A stretch of 64,000 bases of DNA from Plasmodium relictum. Its lineage: Eukaryota > Apicomplexa > Aconoidasida > Haemosporida > Plasmodiidae. Within the stretch, counting starts at the first letter, position 1, and each line of letters begins with the position of its first letter. The DNA lies in NCBI RefSeq assembly GCF_900005765.1, contig NC_041685.1, forward strand, positions 124,001-188,000, in the 5' to 3' direction. Positions 32,001 to 39,474 of this stretch are shown in pieces. The notes beneath the pieces were generated by a model. That model saw nothing but the letters and a program-made list of their open reading frames with translations, was not told where the DNA came from and ran no database searches. The position numbers and the translations under genes were made by a program.

Positions 32001-34307
32001 TTCATTGCTATTTTCATCTAAAAATATTTTAATTATGTGATTAATTTTATAATTAATACTAAGTATCCAAAATATATTTTTTAAATAATTTACATTTTTG
32101 CTTGAATTTAAATTGTTTTTATAGTTTTCTAAGTCATTATTAATACAATTCAAAATTTCTAAAAATTGAAGTAGTAAAATATCATATTTGGTATGTAAAA
32201 AATGAATAAGGTAGTCTCTTATAAAGCATTTTTTAAATTTAAAAAATATAAAAAAAGAGAGCATTATATTTGAGCTATTATTTAGTAAATTAACTATGTT
32301 TTCTTGTAAATCACTTTCTAACTCTGATATGTAAACTCTTAATTCAACAAAATCTCTATCAAAATAATTATCAGTGTAATTTAGCATATCGTCTGTGTGT
32401 TTTAATTTAAATTCTTTTATATATTTATTAAATGTAGTTGTTATATTTTGTACGCATTCAAACTTTATTTTTCTTAAATTTTTAAATTGTTTTATGCATA
32501 GAAATAAATCTACTAATTTTTTTAGACGTCTACAGAATATTTCTATCTTACAAAATATAACTTTAGTGTTTAGATCTACAGATTTGTTTTTAGAATTATT
32601 TTCAAAAAAGGCTTTTAAATTTTCAAATTCTTCTTTATATTTGTCGTGTAATTTAAAGCATAATTCAAATTTCTCTATTAAATTATCAGGATCTAATAGC
32701 CACAAATTTTGTTTATTTTTTAATTGATCCATTCTAATACCCGTGTTTTCATTTTTAATGTTGTAATTACTTTCTTTTCTTTCACTTAACTTATTGAAAT
32801 TATTATTATCCTCATTTTCTTGCTCGTCAGACTCATCACTATCATCCTCTACTTGATAAAAACAATCATCACTATCATCATTTCCATTTCTCAAATATCT
32901 ACTATTATTTTTCTCTTTTTTGTATATTTCATCATAGTCTTCTTCATTATTAATATCTAAATTTTTATTAAAATTTGCTTCATTGTTTTTTGTATTATTA
33001 ATGTAAGTTTGCTCATTACAATTATCGAAGTTCTTTTTATTTTTCTCTGATTTTATATCCTCATATTCAATTTCTTTTTCCTTGTATTTTGCCTTATTTT
33101 TTTGCATTTTTTTTTTTTTTTTCTTTTTTTTTTTAGCACAGAAAATTTCTTCTTTACATTTAATAATTAATTGATTTGTAATTTTAATGAACAAATTATT
33201 AAGCTTATTAGGTGTATTATAAAAACGTGCAACTAAGTAAATCATTTTGATAGAATTTAAAAGAGAAGGTATATTATCTATAATATTCTCAACATTACAT
33301 AAGTATAATGATAAAATGAATTGTTCAATACTCTCTAAATATTTTATATTATCTTTACTTTCATTAAATTCATTCTCAATTTTTGTTTCTAGCTCTCTCC
33401 ACTTGTTTAATATATCAAACGTATATGTATATTTTTGCTCTTCATTATTTGAGCTATTTATATTTATATTATTTATTATATTTTTAATTTCATTACTTCT
33501 TAATTCTTCAATAATAAATAATAAATATCTGTGTTTGTATCTCCAATACTGTATTTCTATGAAAGGACCAACATCGGCATTTGATTCTTTATATTGCTGT
33601 ATTTTTTGTTGCATATCATTAAATAAATTTTCTAGTACATTTAAATATTTTGTTAGATGAGCTGTTTCATTTTTCTTTTTTTGCATCTTATTTTCTATTT
33701 CATTCTCTTTTTTATTGTATTGTTTACTGGAAATATCTTTATCGCTTTCATTATTTATATCATTATTATTTTCACCAGTTATTTCACAATGCTCTTTTTT
33801 CATTTTTAACTTAACCTTTTTAATATCTTCCAATATAAAAATAAATTCATTCAGTTCCTTTATGTATGTATCAAATTCCATTCTAAATTTACTTACTTCA
33901 TCAGTCGAAATACTTTCATATATTATTTTGTTATTAATAAATAATGGATACATTATATTTTTAAGCATTAACTTTAATGTATCTAATATATTTGAAGATA
34001 AAATACCATATAGTATTTTTTTATCATTTTTAATACTATCATTTAAATATTTATAAAAATACACTATTTTCTGATCAAATTTTATATTTTCTTCTTTTGC
34101 TATCACCATCTTATTATTTTCTACACCAAATAATAGTAATTCATCCTTTTCATTACATATAAAAGTTTCTATAATATTTTTTTTTTCTTCAATGTTGTTA
34201 TCTATTAAGTAATCAATACTGTATTCGTCTTTATAAGAAAATTTCAACTTGTTCAAAACCCATTTATATATATTATAAATCTGTGTATTTTCATTTTTTC
34301 TATCCAT
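17067..34307 (-). CDS. Axonemal dynein heavy chain
   Basis: One uninterrupted exon encoding 5746 residues (typical heavy chains are about 4100-4600). ATG at 34307. Residues 1 to about 2400 are tail and linker with many acidic/Asn/Lys inserts, including a hexapeptide repeat near 1900-1960. The motor ring follows: AAA1 Walker A GPAGTGKTETVKDL near 2493 and Walker B GCFDEFNR near 2546; AAA2 GNTLTGKTE near 2777 with DGPVD; AAA3 GSTGSAKTS near 3316 with FIDDMSMP; AAA4 GVGGSGKRSL near 3764. The coiled-coil stalk and microtubule-binding region is at about 4070-4340, then AAA5, AAA6 and a C-terminal domain ending LRGTSLLCSKD, the usual heavy-chain ending. Plasmodium makes axonemes only in the male gamete, so that is where it should act. 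The C-terminus (NIHGLFIEGSKW, RTDKYFIF) looks outer-arm gamma-like (DNAH5/8), but that subtype call is tentative. Confidence 0.95.
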   Translation of the reverse strand: MDRKNENTQIYNIYKWVLNKLKFSYKDEYSIDYLIDNNIEEKKNIIETFICNEKDELLLFGVENNKMVIAKEENIKFDQKIVYFYKYLNDSIKNDKKILYGILSSNILDTLKLMLKNIMYPLFINNKIIYESISTDEVSKFRMEFDTYIKELNEFIFILEDIKKVKLKMKKEHCEITGENNNDINNESDKDISSKQYNKKENEIENKMQKKKNETAHLTKYLNVLENLFNDMQQKIQQYKESNADVGPFIEIQYWRYKHRYLLFIIEELRSNEIKNIINNININSSNNEEQKYTYTFDILNKWRELETKIENEFNESKDNIKYLESIEQFILSLYLCNVENIIDNIPSLLNSIKMIYLVARFYNTPNKLNNLFIKITNQLIIKCKEEIFCAKKKKKKKKKMQKNKAKYKEKEIEYEDIKSEKNKKNFDNCNEQTYINNTKNNEANFNKNLDINNEEDYDEIYKKEKNNSRYLRNGNDDSDDCFYQVEDDSDESDEQENEDNNNFNKLSERKESNYNIKNENTGIRMDQLKNKQNLWLLDPDNLIEKFELCFKLHDKYKEEFENLKAFFENNSKNKSVDLNTKVIFCKIEIFCRRLKKLVDLFLCIKQFKNLRKIKFECVQNITTTFNKYIKEFKLKHTDDMLNYTDNYFDRDFVELRVYISELESDLQENIVNLLNNSSNIMLSFFIFFKFKKCFIRDYLIHFLHTKYDILLLQFLEILNCINNDLENYKNNLNSSKNVNYLKNIFWILSINYKINHIIKIFLDENSNEEDSNDSSYFELPHLNNLHTKLNINNEKEKSSKIHTNEDDININTRIDNANNINDEVLKLLEDHEKKKVSDDIKILVSSEENNKDNIKELEKKKKKNNILLKSYNGKEVLKLYVKISKFIEEFKNKLFKHWLSYTKNVNSLNVTVFVKHPKTKNIIVNFDHRIKRIIREAKIFLSFNFEIPDEIRNMISQETKIYSFYYKLYNILILVKNMKSNKKKDIELTLKKFYTYIDKLILPFLVKYTWNNYALEDSIDNLYKELKYFEENIKSLYDIIDDHINYNIKLLFKILDYKNEKFIIEKQKKKFNKRIVICNSISKKIQIAIFDVLSNIQYVYENKLKTNIMKEEIISTRNFYYEIFLSTIKKIYLKNIKTLINKWSNFEKGRENEIKNEIEILVLVHENDIVVNPSIKSIKENIKKIINVSINNLIYIDNWITSDELIKQFHREENNKTNDKKENNNISLKDNYKEHTNKKDIFEELIDCSFFSKKNMKESGNIIEELDMENENCVSNIKFHFDFYEQIREDKNIEKELIKLNDKISGFQNIVDNFIKKFEKYKYIIQKFELEKKKDKANNNESGEIEKNRTALKNAVLDVESYMNDKIEDQEKENNLFNFTTNEEELENINVNDKINDKEENNENDEEDSNNSSDMENEYDYKHYKEEEEKIRQYISIKKEINNIESFYVLNVFKFNLESFKMYLINIVENETLECANKIIAPVKKRSDLLINKMNSYKVKLKKKIIDIDSLYYVINIIKKVHIFESTIDIELTPINEMLDILEFYMNNFLKKQIDSLRNSQYDDEENYQLKFINKLEKRKSSNELYKLDESYNKNLLNTFNKLNLMKKNFMALYKFEVEKKNLILTKFKELTSLTKKVEDEIQEKKNDMKNELINNIYTFKIDIKIFRENFLKMNFKSEHINPLNAFELLKRYKEEISMLKKKYNSYYKGETIFGLKHQPHFDLFLSTTEINNFYSLYDLYVQLKEKLNEWKNLKWNDGIIKMKELKSEIISFEKKCSQLPKNLKTIVIYKNLIKEIFYFKEITPVVDELEKKTILKRHWTEIINVLKEKKKKDINTKEKKGKKIYNSNEKINQKEKEEKKAQVNNLIQKMEHSKETKNLEQTKPLEKDKKSEKQNNLQDIKLKHNENNHQESENNQESENKQTNENNQTNENNQTNENNQTNENNQTNENNQTNENKQEDLKLNEGNTLYHNKYFDNIGEIDKKENFQGGLLDENAYLDEDEYINNLNKLDLDNMDFFIKDIINYHLLKKKDDILDICDSAEKEASIEEKINEQYKIWNETCFQFSKWKNRDYACILVGSKVIEIQESLEESQILLNNINSTKYSKPFKNKLLLLLNKLSDCSDIVERWIKVQMLWCSMESVFTSGDIARQMPIESKRFHQIDKDWINIINIANESSIVIECCQSSMLKELLPNMQKGLESCQKSLESYLEGKRSKFPRFYFVSNLVLLKILSQGSDINIIQSELIKLFDAINYLTIKTVQNKKRIICINNKEKDDIETVQLVNHVTIDGNIENWLILLEKEMQKAIKKECKLGVASSSQLFKTLNLKEFCDKNIAQVALICLQVLWTNDIEKCINKYHAEKNILKVTNKKINYIMSELVNICLSDLGTKLNRTKYETLVTIHVHQRDLFSDISTKIKEHKIKTCTDFDWLKQTRIYYKVEKNIILISISDVDFIYSYEYLGIKERLCITPLTDRCYLTCAQALGLCYGGAPAGPAGTGKTETVKDLGRTLGIYVIVTNCSNQHKYKDMAKIFKGLCRSGLWGCFDEFNRINLDVLSVVAMQIESIVTAKKQSLKYFLFPGDSKAINLNPSSAYFITMNPGYAGRQLLPENLKIFFRFISMMVPDRQIIIKVKLASVGYLDIDNLSNKFKSLYNLCEEQLSKQKHYDFGLRNILSVLRTAGDTKRSAGANENDEEMLLMRTLRDMNLSKLIHDDVLLFLSLLNDVFPKFHNITKKSYQLIEENVLQIIKKKKLCAKNKWILKILQLYETSLVRHGFMLVGNTLTGKTEILNILTSALTNIGSVTKIITLNPKAITSEHMYGVKDNLSEEWTPGIFANIWEKYNNNNLKYNTWIVCDGPVDAIWIENLNTVLDDNKILTLANNDRIPMTDNTKIAFEVENLNNASPATVSRTGIVYISDSDLGYKPFIYSWLQKLKDINTYGVSLFPIFNKLFMFYLDKIQILHFLKNNCKFVMEITDSILILQIINLLNSLLMQYINAINNFIYNEEDLHKIFFFDSNEKKLLPQSEKFLKHHNENNYTENIENAISSKSKKNEEADTVKTKEQISNWEKNKSMNRINDTKNITIHDSTKKQLLSTGNVRHDLQNKERSEKEKGEKKRNEEIEKHEENEHNEEEEDEKTGTINNFSIIYGTRNEQIKVEECEEIMLYSIVWGLCGLLEYKDRLKVHNFLLKNVPILKNILDNKNNSNEKENTNMSENENDVKLKEIEKKDTISDELDDEFENDNTCLIYDFYFDMKLKKLTKWNVPSFKIPRNMNSISSILIPTIETNKIEHIIKLISNIPIKCYNFHTYKSTLLLGSTGSAKTSIALLYTSKQEKNTKRFNFSSVTTPEKFQSFIESELERKTGKTYGPIGNTKSIIFIDDMSMPKINEWGDQSTLELLRQLIEFQGFYFLDKDKRGNFKKIIDLEYIGCINHPGCGNNDIPKRLKSKWFNVNILPYNLNSINTIYGTVLRTKFNAKKNFSNEIIDNIDKIILCTINLFGKLKKHLLPVPSRFHYLYTTRDLAKIFYSMLLCPFETIQNNLYNFLCLWKHECERVLIDKLSRMEDKKFSLDQLKLIFEQYYPSYKEIAEKNIYFSYFYVSEKEQQNYMIENDLIENIGTAQKNSNNNNGDSNKYMSNGVDNKNQFDKNNSQNENIASNEKVLFDENNLQNKNNDIDNKESITNDESNDDNTNNFSFSWMKKDYKIVEDFERLRFIAYEYMKEYNVNNVKKLDLVFFDDSLKHLIIINRIMQTPNGSSMLVGVGGSGKRSLTKLSVFISEQVLFQLNITKTYTKNLFFEDLKSLYISAGQMNKKTTFLLSDSDIEKNDFILEHVNSILSTGLVYGLFIKDEKEAICAEMKESYLKEMNKSNQSSKIKGGKKKRKNDYNLDDIEMENDSKDSQVKSDESSLSSIEDDSDSMANEKHRKKKDEKVVNDFNVSSNVIFDYLLDNFRNNLHIFLCFSPIHKEFALRYQQFPCIYNCVTINWFLKWPLEALVNVSTAYLNNFNIDIEEKLKNDFFNLFAIVHNKVSETCENYKERMRRNTYVTPKSYLSFIDLFKQMYVKKYEEIKFLKESVDIGLKKLNEAAMDVQKMRESLTSEEEKLKESDEQTNILLEKVKNESLKAEKQSIEVSKFRDKCIKEKDAILKEQEEADKDLKAALPYLHEAEEAIKSITAKDITELKSMKTPSDIIRIVFDGVLILLQGKLKEPKIEVKYVNKQHVEFIHDSFDEYAKPLMADIRFLNLLFDFSKNEKDNINEETIELLKPYIDSNFFKTQIAKKASVAAEGLCKWVGAMAMYHQASKIVKPKMSYLKIQTGRLEDALKQLAEAEDSLLKAQLFVDNLNLDIENMFKKKKTLEETALKTKQRIEQANKLINGLASEKERWTEDSNNFSNIKKKIVGDVFICSSFISYCGMFNTEFRNFLMNDVFYNYTKNIKNIPVSSNIDVIKYVLSSDDTKICDWSVQKLPDDKLSIENALICENTNKYVLLIDPQCQASNWIKNKEFQNDLSNQRCITTFSSSKFKDNLEFCLSEGKALLIENVEEYIDPILDSVLEKQIIKKGKKNYILIENNLINFDENFNLFMTTNLPNPNYSPEIYAKCCVIDFTVTVKGLEDQLLGRVLTEEQKHLEISLKNIMIELKDNTKSLQDLDKQLLYKLNTSSSNLIEDEELIEVLNNTKLLSKELETKLKDSNEKKKEINEKREQYRSVALRGSILYFCIVDITNVNYIYNTSLHQFLEQFDLAIKRAEKGQHIKKRVESILSTLTNLIISYMERCLFDQHKIIFKLLISLKILLYDNVISNKDISFFLNPLSHYNPSNDINRELLNSNLLNDHTDCLKTKKKKENIMNDTISSYLNETEKMNSNESERNANQTNAASTTNSTNRNYNITNINMDNNVNNKNKIDLHKKGGKGKVISAKWLFKNEKLYKNIVSLSNHSFGNDKNNRFFYDILNVIQLNENTWKNYYDVLDIENRSIPYYNERLDVNSKICSFIKLCLIRCLREDRTILCANKFVDEVLNRNSDTIKHETLENIFSESSNRKPFLFLLSLASDPTNMIDDFAKKFKKYPTDKISMGEGQEILAKEKLKNALISGNWLILQNCHLNKNFIIEVYNMLKKLNDIEEDFRLFLTSEPDDEFPICILHGSIKISTSLSSGIKNNMRKIYKDIIKEDILDKIDDEKYRKIIYSLSYLHCVLCERKKFGPLGWCVPYEFSITDLFASFLFIEKHLYSTLLVNRPIDWESIHYMLAEVQYGGKVTDDLDRELLLTYIQYYFSEDLFKPKNEISSEYLNTPKFFEITNFKNFIEKLPNIDTPSALGLHNNAEITYRVNESRQVLNSILEIQPRDVDQGEEKSMETVVKEIVSGILKILPAEINLEEIKKIIYRKNKNQQPIIQGNQQLNTTKNFSTLENNSYKNKNKDNNDACDNILQRNALPNNTIGYNNNTVKNIQGDNKNKNVCIAKENEFLNDIDITYWECNNDDDKQVQYNFSPLQVFFLQEMERIKKVIDLVKMNLNDIISAIDGSKIMTSDLQNDTKYIYSQCVPKKWIYDASETEISWVCHNLNQWLNILNLRYEQIMNYIHSGKLKSYWLPGFFNPQGFLTSMKQEITRLNKKDQLSLDEVVLYADIKNYDLEKVKEFPEHGFNIHGLFIEGSKWNWQEGKLEESSPKVLCENMPVIHITVVSNKDKKVKFIENNKHMFYNCPVYKYNVRTDKYFIFRIHLKTDIDPSIWKLRGTSLLCSKD
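28432..28590 (-). repeat. 18-bp coding minisatellite in the dynein tail
   Basis: Tandem 18-bp units encode six near-identical QTNENN/QTNENK hexapeptides, preceded by two QESEN[N/K] variants. It lies in a Lys/Glu/Asn-rich insert upstream of the linker (residues of about 1900-1960). Because the unit length is a multiple of three, both strands stay open here and give shadow frames. Confidence 0.85.
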
Positions 34308-35394
34308 TTTTTTTTTTTATATTAATTTATTTATATTAAAATATATTTTTATCAAGCTTAGTTTATACAAAAAATTATAGTTATTTTTATAAAAAATTAA
34401 ACATATACTTAAATATATATTTTCTATTTTCTTTTAATAAAAAATTGTCTATTTTTTAATAATATCATGTTTTTTTTTAACTAACATTTGTGATTATGGT
34501 GATTAAAATTTTTATATAATAATAAAAAAAAATTCAATAATTAAAAAATATATTAGGAGAAGTTCTGATTTTAAAAATTTATTTTGTGTGTTAAAGCAGT
34601 ATAAATATTATATATATAAATATAAATGTGTTTAAACGTGTCTTAATAAAAGACAAAAAAAAATTCAAGTGAATTATTTGGTTATTCTATTTTTCTTTTA
34701 TTATTCCTAAATTAAATATAAACTTTTACTTAACATTAGTATGAGTAACTCGTTATATATAAAATATAATGTAAACTAAATTACATTTAAAATATAAAAT
34801 GAAAGAGAAATAATTCATCTTCATTAATATAAATATACATTGTAAGTATAAAAAAAAAAATAAATAAATAAAATAAAATAAAATAAGTAAATAAATTAAT
34901 AAAGAATTATTAAAAATAGTAATAATTAAAGTCTTGGAATATACAAAGGAAAATATGAAATTTAAAATTCTCCTATATTTAAAAAAATATATTTTTTATA
35001 TAATTAGAATAAAAAAGAAATAATAAGCTTCTACGTATGTTTATTAAGTATACAAATTTAACTCTACTCCTATATTCCCAATTTAATATACTTGGAAAAA
35101 ATTTTACATAATACTTTATTTTTTATTATTTTTCTTATTCTATTGTAATTACAAATAATACTTTAATTTATTATTTTAAAATAATATTAACTATATAATA
35201 ATATATATATGCACAATTAATTAGCTTTTTAATTTAATTATATTTTGCACATTTATAAAGAAATGGATGTTTTTCATTTATAGTATAATTTTAAATAGTG
35301 ACTTTTCTTTTTTTTCGAAAAAAAAATTAGTATGTTTCTATAATATAGTAATTTTTAAAGATTTTTTTTTTATATTTCATAACTCTTTTTAATA
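34308..35394. other. Intergenic, RhopH3 3' end to dynein 5' end
   Basis: About 1.1 kb of AT-rich sequence that should hold the dynein promoter and the RhopH3 3' UTR. It contains A/T runs and an AAAT/AATA-rich stretch near 34850-34890. I see no strong regulatory motif and no exon. Confidence 0.55.
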
Positions 35395-37425
35395 TTACTT
35401 TTTTTTAAAACATTTTAGTTTTGAGGTTATAAATCCTAACCCAGGTATACACGATTTTTTCTTGGGACGTTTTTTTTTACCTTCTTTTTTACTTCCTTCT
35501 GATTCAGTTGTCGAACTTTCATCTTCGGACTCAGAAGTATTACTAGTACTTTCTGAACTAAATCTTTGAGTTCTACTCTGACTAGCTCGTACCTCAGGTT
35601 CATTAATTTCCTCAATTTGATCCATTTCTTCGTCTAAACGTTGTTGTCTTTCTTTTATCATTTTAAGTGTTACTTCAGGTTTCTCACTAGTTTTAGATTC
35701 TAAACTTTCATCTCTTCTTACGTTCCCTATATATGGAGATAATATTAATTCTAATTGTTTATCTTGCCTACTGTATGCACATATATCTTGTCCCTCTGAA
35801 AGGATATCTAAAAAATGTGATTTATTTTTTGGATTTTCTATTTCATCTTCTGATTCTGTGTCGTCTAAATCTACATCTAATAAAGGATCAATAGATTCTT
35901 CTTTGTCTATCTCATAAAGCAAATCTTCTTCTCTATAACCAATACCATCATTAAGTGTATCTAAAGGAATAGGAACTTCCGATATTTCTTCCAGTTTTGC
36001 TTCTTTTTTTGATTTATTACTCTCAAAATATTTTTGAAAATCGTAAATTATACTGAAAACTGTGGAATAAAAATTAATATGTATTATAAATCATTCATTT
36101 ATTTATAAATTTTAATATTATATTTTAATTTTTTTACCTTTTTGTGTATTAAATATTTCATCACTCTCAAAGTGCTTATATAAATTAAACATTTCCATGT
36201 ATCTACGACTTCCTATTAGACTCTTTAAATTAACTAGAACACGATTTGCTATATCAGGGTGAATCATTTTGGTCTTTAAAGTTGGGAAATGCTCCTTAAA
36301 GTGACAAAAAATTTGTTCATAATAATATATATTAAGATGTAAAACAGAAAGTATAGTTATAAGATAAAGAACAAATTTTTCAGAACCCTTATTAAAATAT
36401 GTAACAAGAAATTCCATTATTGCAAACTCAAAAAAAGGACTAGAAGGGTTAGATGAGACTAAGTTAGATAATCCTAAATATAATGATAAAAATGTTTCAG
36501 CTACGTATATGTTTCTTTTATATAGGACAGCAGGAACATGCAACACTGCTTTGCTGCATGCAGCTGCATATTTTAGTGCATTTGCATTTTTATACAAAAA
36601 GTTTCCTTTTAAAGAAGTTACACTATTAAAAAACTTATGTAAATACAATGATGTATACCTTGTTAAGGATAGTATACTTTCTAAATTTAAAATTTGTCTA
36701 ACAATGTTATATGCTTCTACAAAAGCAGATAATACAATACACTGAATACGAAATTTCTTGGCTATTTTATCATGTATAATAAGAGGTTTTGATGGTATTT
36801 CTTTATGAACTTGCTTAGCAAGAGAATGACTTTCAATAATTTTACATATTTTTTCTGTGACGATTCCTTTCATTGTTTCTACATCTAATTCTAGCTGTAA
36901 ACTTTTTTTTACATTTTGGCATTTCACTAAAAAATAAAATAAAATATATTTTTTAGTTCATTTTATTATAAAATATAATAAAGAAAAGATAAGAGAATTA
37001 TTATTAAATTACAGTGACATTACTAAAAAATATATCATAAATATGTTCTATTCATTTTACCTTCATTTTTAGCTTCCTTAAAATTAAAATCTTTAATATT
37101 GTGATTTAGTTCTTCAACTAAAAAATTGAAAGGAAATAATATATAAATAATAAAATGTAAATGAATAAGAACAAAAAAAAAAAAAAAAATTATAAGCTTA
37201 TTAAGTAAAACAATAAACTTTAAAAATCGGAGATATAGGATTTTAATCATTTTGATTAAAAAAATATTTTAATTATTTATTTATATTTATTTTTTTCACA
37301 TTTGTTTATTATTATATTTTTCTTTTTATTTCTTAATACCTGAAACTGGACTAATAGGTGATGACAATTTTTTAAATAAATAAAAAAACCTTAGCAATTT
37401 ATCTAAAAAATGTAAATCAATAAAA

Positions 37426-37456
<31 letters not shown>

Positions 37457-39474
37457 ATATATATATATATATATATATAATGTACATTATTAAACATAAA
37501 AGAAAATTATATATAAAGAAATTTAAAAAAAAAAAAAAGGTTAATTCTGAATAAAATAAAATTTTTATGCACTACCCAAAATAATGTGCATATATATAAA
37601 TATATATACATATATATATTTTAGATATTAATATAAAATTATTAAAATATTACCAGAAATTTTAGATGCATATAAGCTTAATTTAGTTAATGGTTGTATT
37701 TCTACTTCGTAATATAGATTTTTTGGAATTTTATCATTAAAAGACAAAAATACTAAGTTTTTATTATTAAGCATTTTAAAAACTCCTGTTTCTATATTTT
37801 TTGAATTGTCTTTGAAATCATTTGGTTTATATACCTTAAATACTGGAACATTCCATACCGATTGTGGTTTTACTAAACTTAATCTTCCATCACTTAAGAA
37901 ATCCTTAAAGTTTTGTGAATAAGGATTTTTTATATTTTCAAAAAGAAAAAATAAATGCTCACATAAAGAGACAGAATGTCTTGTTTCTATTTTTCTTTGA
38001 CAGGATCTTCTTATATAATTATCAAGACATTTCAAAATAGTTCTTGATGAACTGCAATCTTTAGTATAATGCAATTTTATATTGTAGGTTGGGCAACTAA
38101 TAGATATGTCACTTTCATTTTCTAATATTTTTCTTAATATTTTTTTTCTGTTTTCATCTTTAATTTGCACATATAAATATTTTATAGCTGTCAGTTGTGA
38201 TCCAATTGCACTTAAATATATTTTATATTCTTCTCTATTTAAGTGAAAAATTAACTCTTTACTTTCATTATTATTATCGCTTATAGTAGTTTTTATTAAA
38301 GGTGGCAAGATACAATATTTATGAAATTCTTTAATTGGAAATACTGTATATTTTCCCACTGGTGTCCCATTAATATGATTTAGTGAAAGAAATTCTTTTT
38401 GTTTCTTATCCATATAAGTGAGCAATTCACTTATATTTGGTTCTTTGTAATTTAAGAGAAATTCAGATACCCATGAACGGCCTGAACAAACTGAAATGTT
38501 ATTTACACTTCCTATTTTCCCATTTTTGGTTCTATCTTTTAAATTTTGGGTTATTTTAAATGGAACAGACAAATAATGTTCTACAAACCAATAGAACTGT
38601 TCAGGTTCTCTTATAAAATCTAAAAAAGACTAAAAAATTAAAGAAACTATTTTTTATACATGAAATACGCAATAATAAGTATTAAAAAAATTATTGAAAA
38701 TTATAATAGTAATTTGGTTATTATTTCAATTTTTTATTAACATATAACTTATTATTTGTATATATTTTATTTTTACATATAGCATACAAATTTTATTTGT
38801 TATTATTCAAATAAGATTTATGTTAATTTATATGAGGCTTGTTATTTGAATTACTTTTATTTTAATTTCTCAATTTATTCCATGCCTTATACATATGTAA
38901 GTAGAAAATAAAATTAGTATATATTTAGAATAAAATACTTAGAAATTTTTATTATCATATATATATAATAAAAAGAAAATATTTTTTAATACATTAAGAA
39001 AAAATTATACATTTTAAATAAAAAATAAAATAATGCAAAAAAATATAATAAGATAAAGTAGTATTTTTTTTTTTTAAGGAAAATATATATGTTTAAAAAT
39101 TTCTCATATGTTTTCTATAAAAATAATTTATGCACTATATATAAAGTATTTTAATTATGAAGCTTTTACAATAAGCTCTTTCTATTAAATTATTTTCCTT
39201 ACATCAATTTCAGGTACTCCTTTTAAATAATAATGAGCTATAAAATTACATTCTAAAAGAATTTTTAATTTTTGGGTTAAATATCCATTAAAATGCTCTC
39301 TTCCAGTTACTTCATAAGCGAAAAGAAAAGAATAAAATAAAATAAAAAAGTTTATACTTTTACATGATTGAAAAAGAAAAAATAAATAAATAAATAATAA
39401 ATAAGTGCTTTTCATAAATTACCTAAAACAGATGACCATGTTACAAAAAGTGTTGCAAAAATTTTACTTTTCAT
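35395..39474 (-). CDS. RhopH3: High molecular weight rhoptry protein 3 (RhopH3)
   Basis: Seven exons on the minus strand: 39423-39474, 39203-39309, 38629-37654, 37402-37340, 37117-37061, 36926-36138 and 36059-35395. All junctions are GT-AG and keep frame, giving 902 residues, close to the P. falciparum length (about 897). Exon 1 begins MKSKIFATLFVTWSSVL, a secretion signal. Conserved blocks I recognise include EPEQFYWFVEH, KEFHKYCILPPLIKT, CPTYNIKLHYTK, KPQSVWNVP, RYTSLYLHKFF, LSLYLGLSNLVSSNPSSPFF and YYNKGSEKFVLY-like helices. RhopH3 joins RhopH2 and a CLAG/RhopH1 protein, is secreted from rhoptries at invasion, and is needed for invasion and for the nutrient channel (PSAC) at the host-cell membrane. 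A helical hydrophobic region (about residues 600-650) probably inserts in membrane. The C-terminal 150 residues are Ser/Glu-rich and end in a Lys/Cys-containing basic tail. Confidence 0.96.
37403..37653 (-). other. RhopH3 intron 3 with repeat tract and GTGCA-type motifs
   Basis: This 251-bp intron has GT-AG ends. It contains an AAAT tetranucleotide run joined to an (AT)n run (about 37421-37478). It also contains TTATGCACTACCC at 37565-37577 with GTGCA at 37585-37589. The 13-mer is identical to one in the RhopH3 upstream region. Confidence 0.75.
37565..37589 (-). promoter_or_regulatory. Intronic GTGCA/TGCAC pair, candidate AP2-I-type site
   Basis: TGCAC at 37568-37572 and GTGCA at 37585-37589 lie 12 bases apart in RhopH3 intron 3, in inverted orientation. 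The first is embedded in a 13-base string shared exactly with 40401-40413. A GTGCA core is the reported binding core of the invasion-gene regulator AP2-I (from memory). Function here is inference. Confidence 0.35.
38630..39202 (-). other. RhopH3 intron 2
   Basis: A long intron of 573 bp with donor GTAAGG and acceptor TTTTTTAG, AT-rich throughout. No coding or structured RNA signal is visible in it. Confidence 0.8.

Noticed and set aside
18122..34056. Many plus-strand open frames of 60-142 codons across the dynein gene
   Set aside because: All are antisense to a well-supported heavy chain and show no domain.
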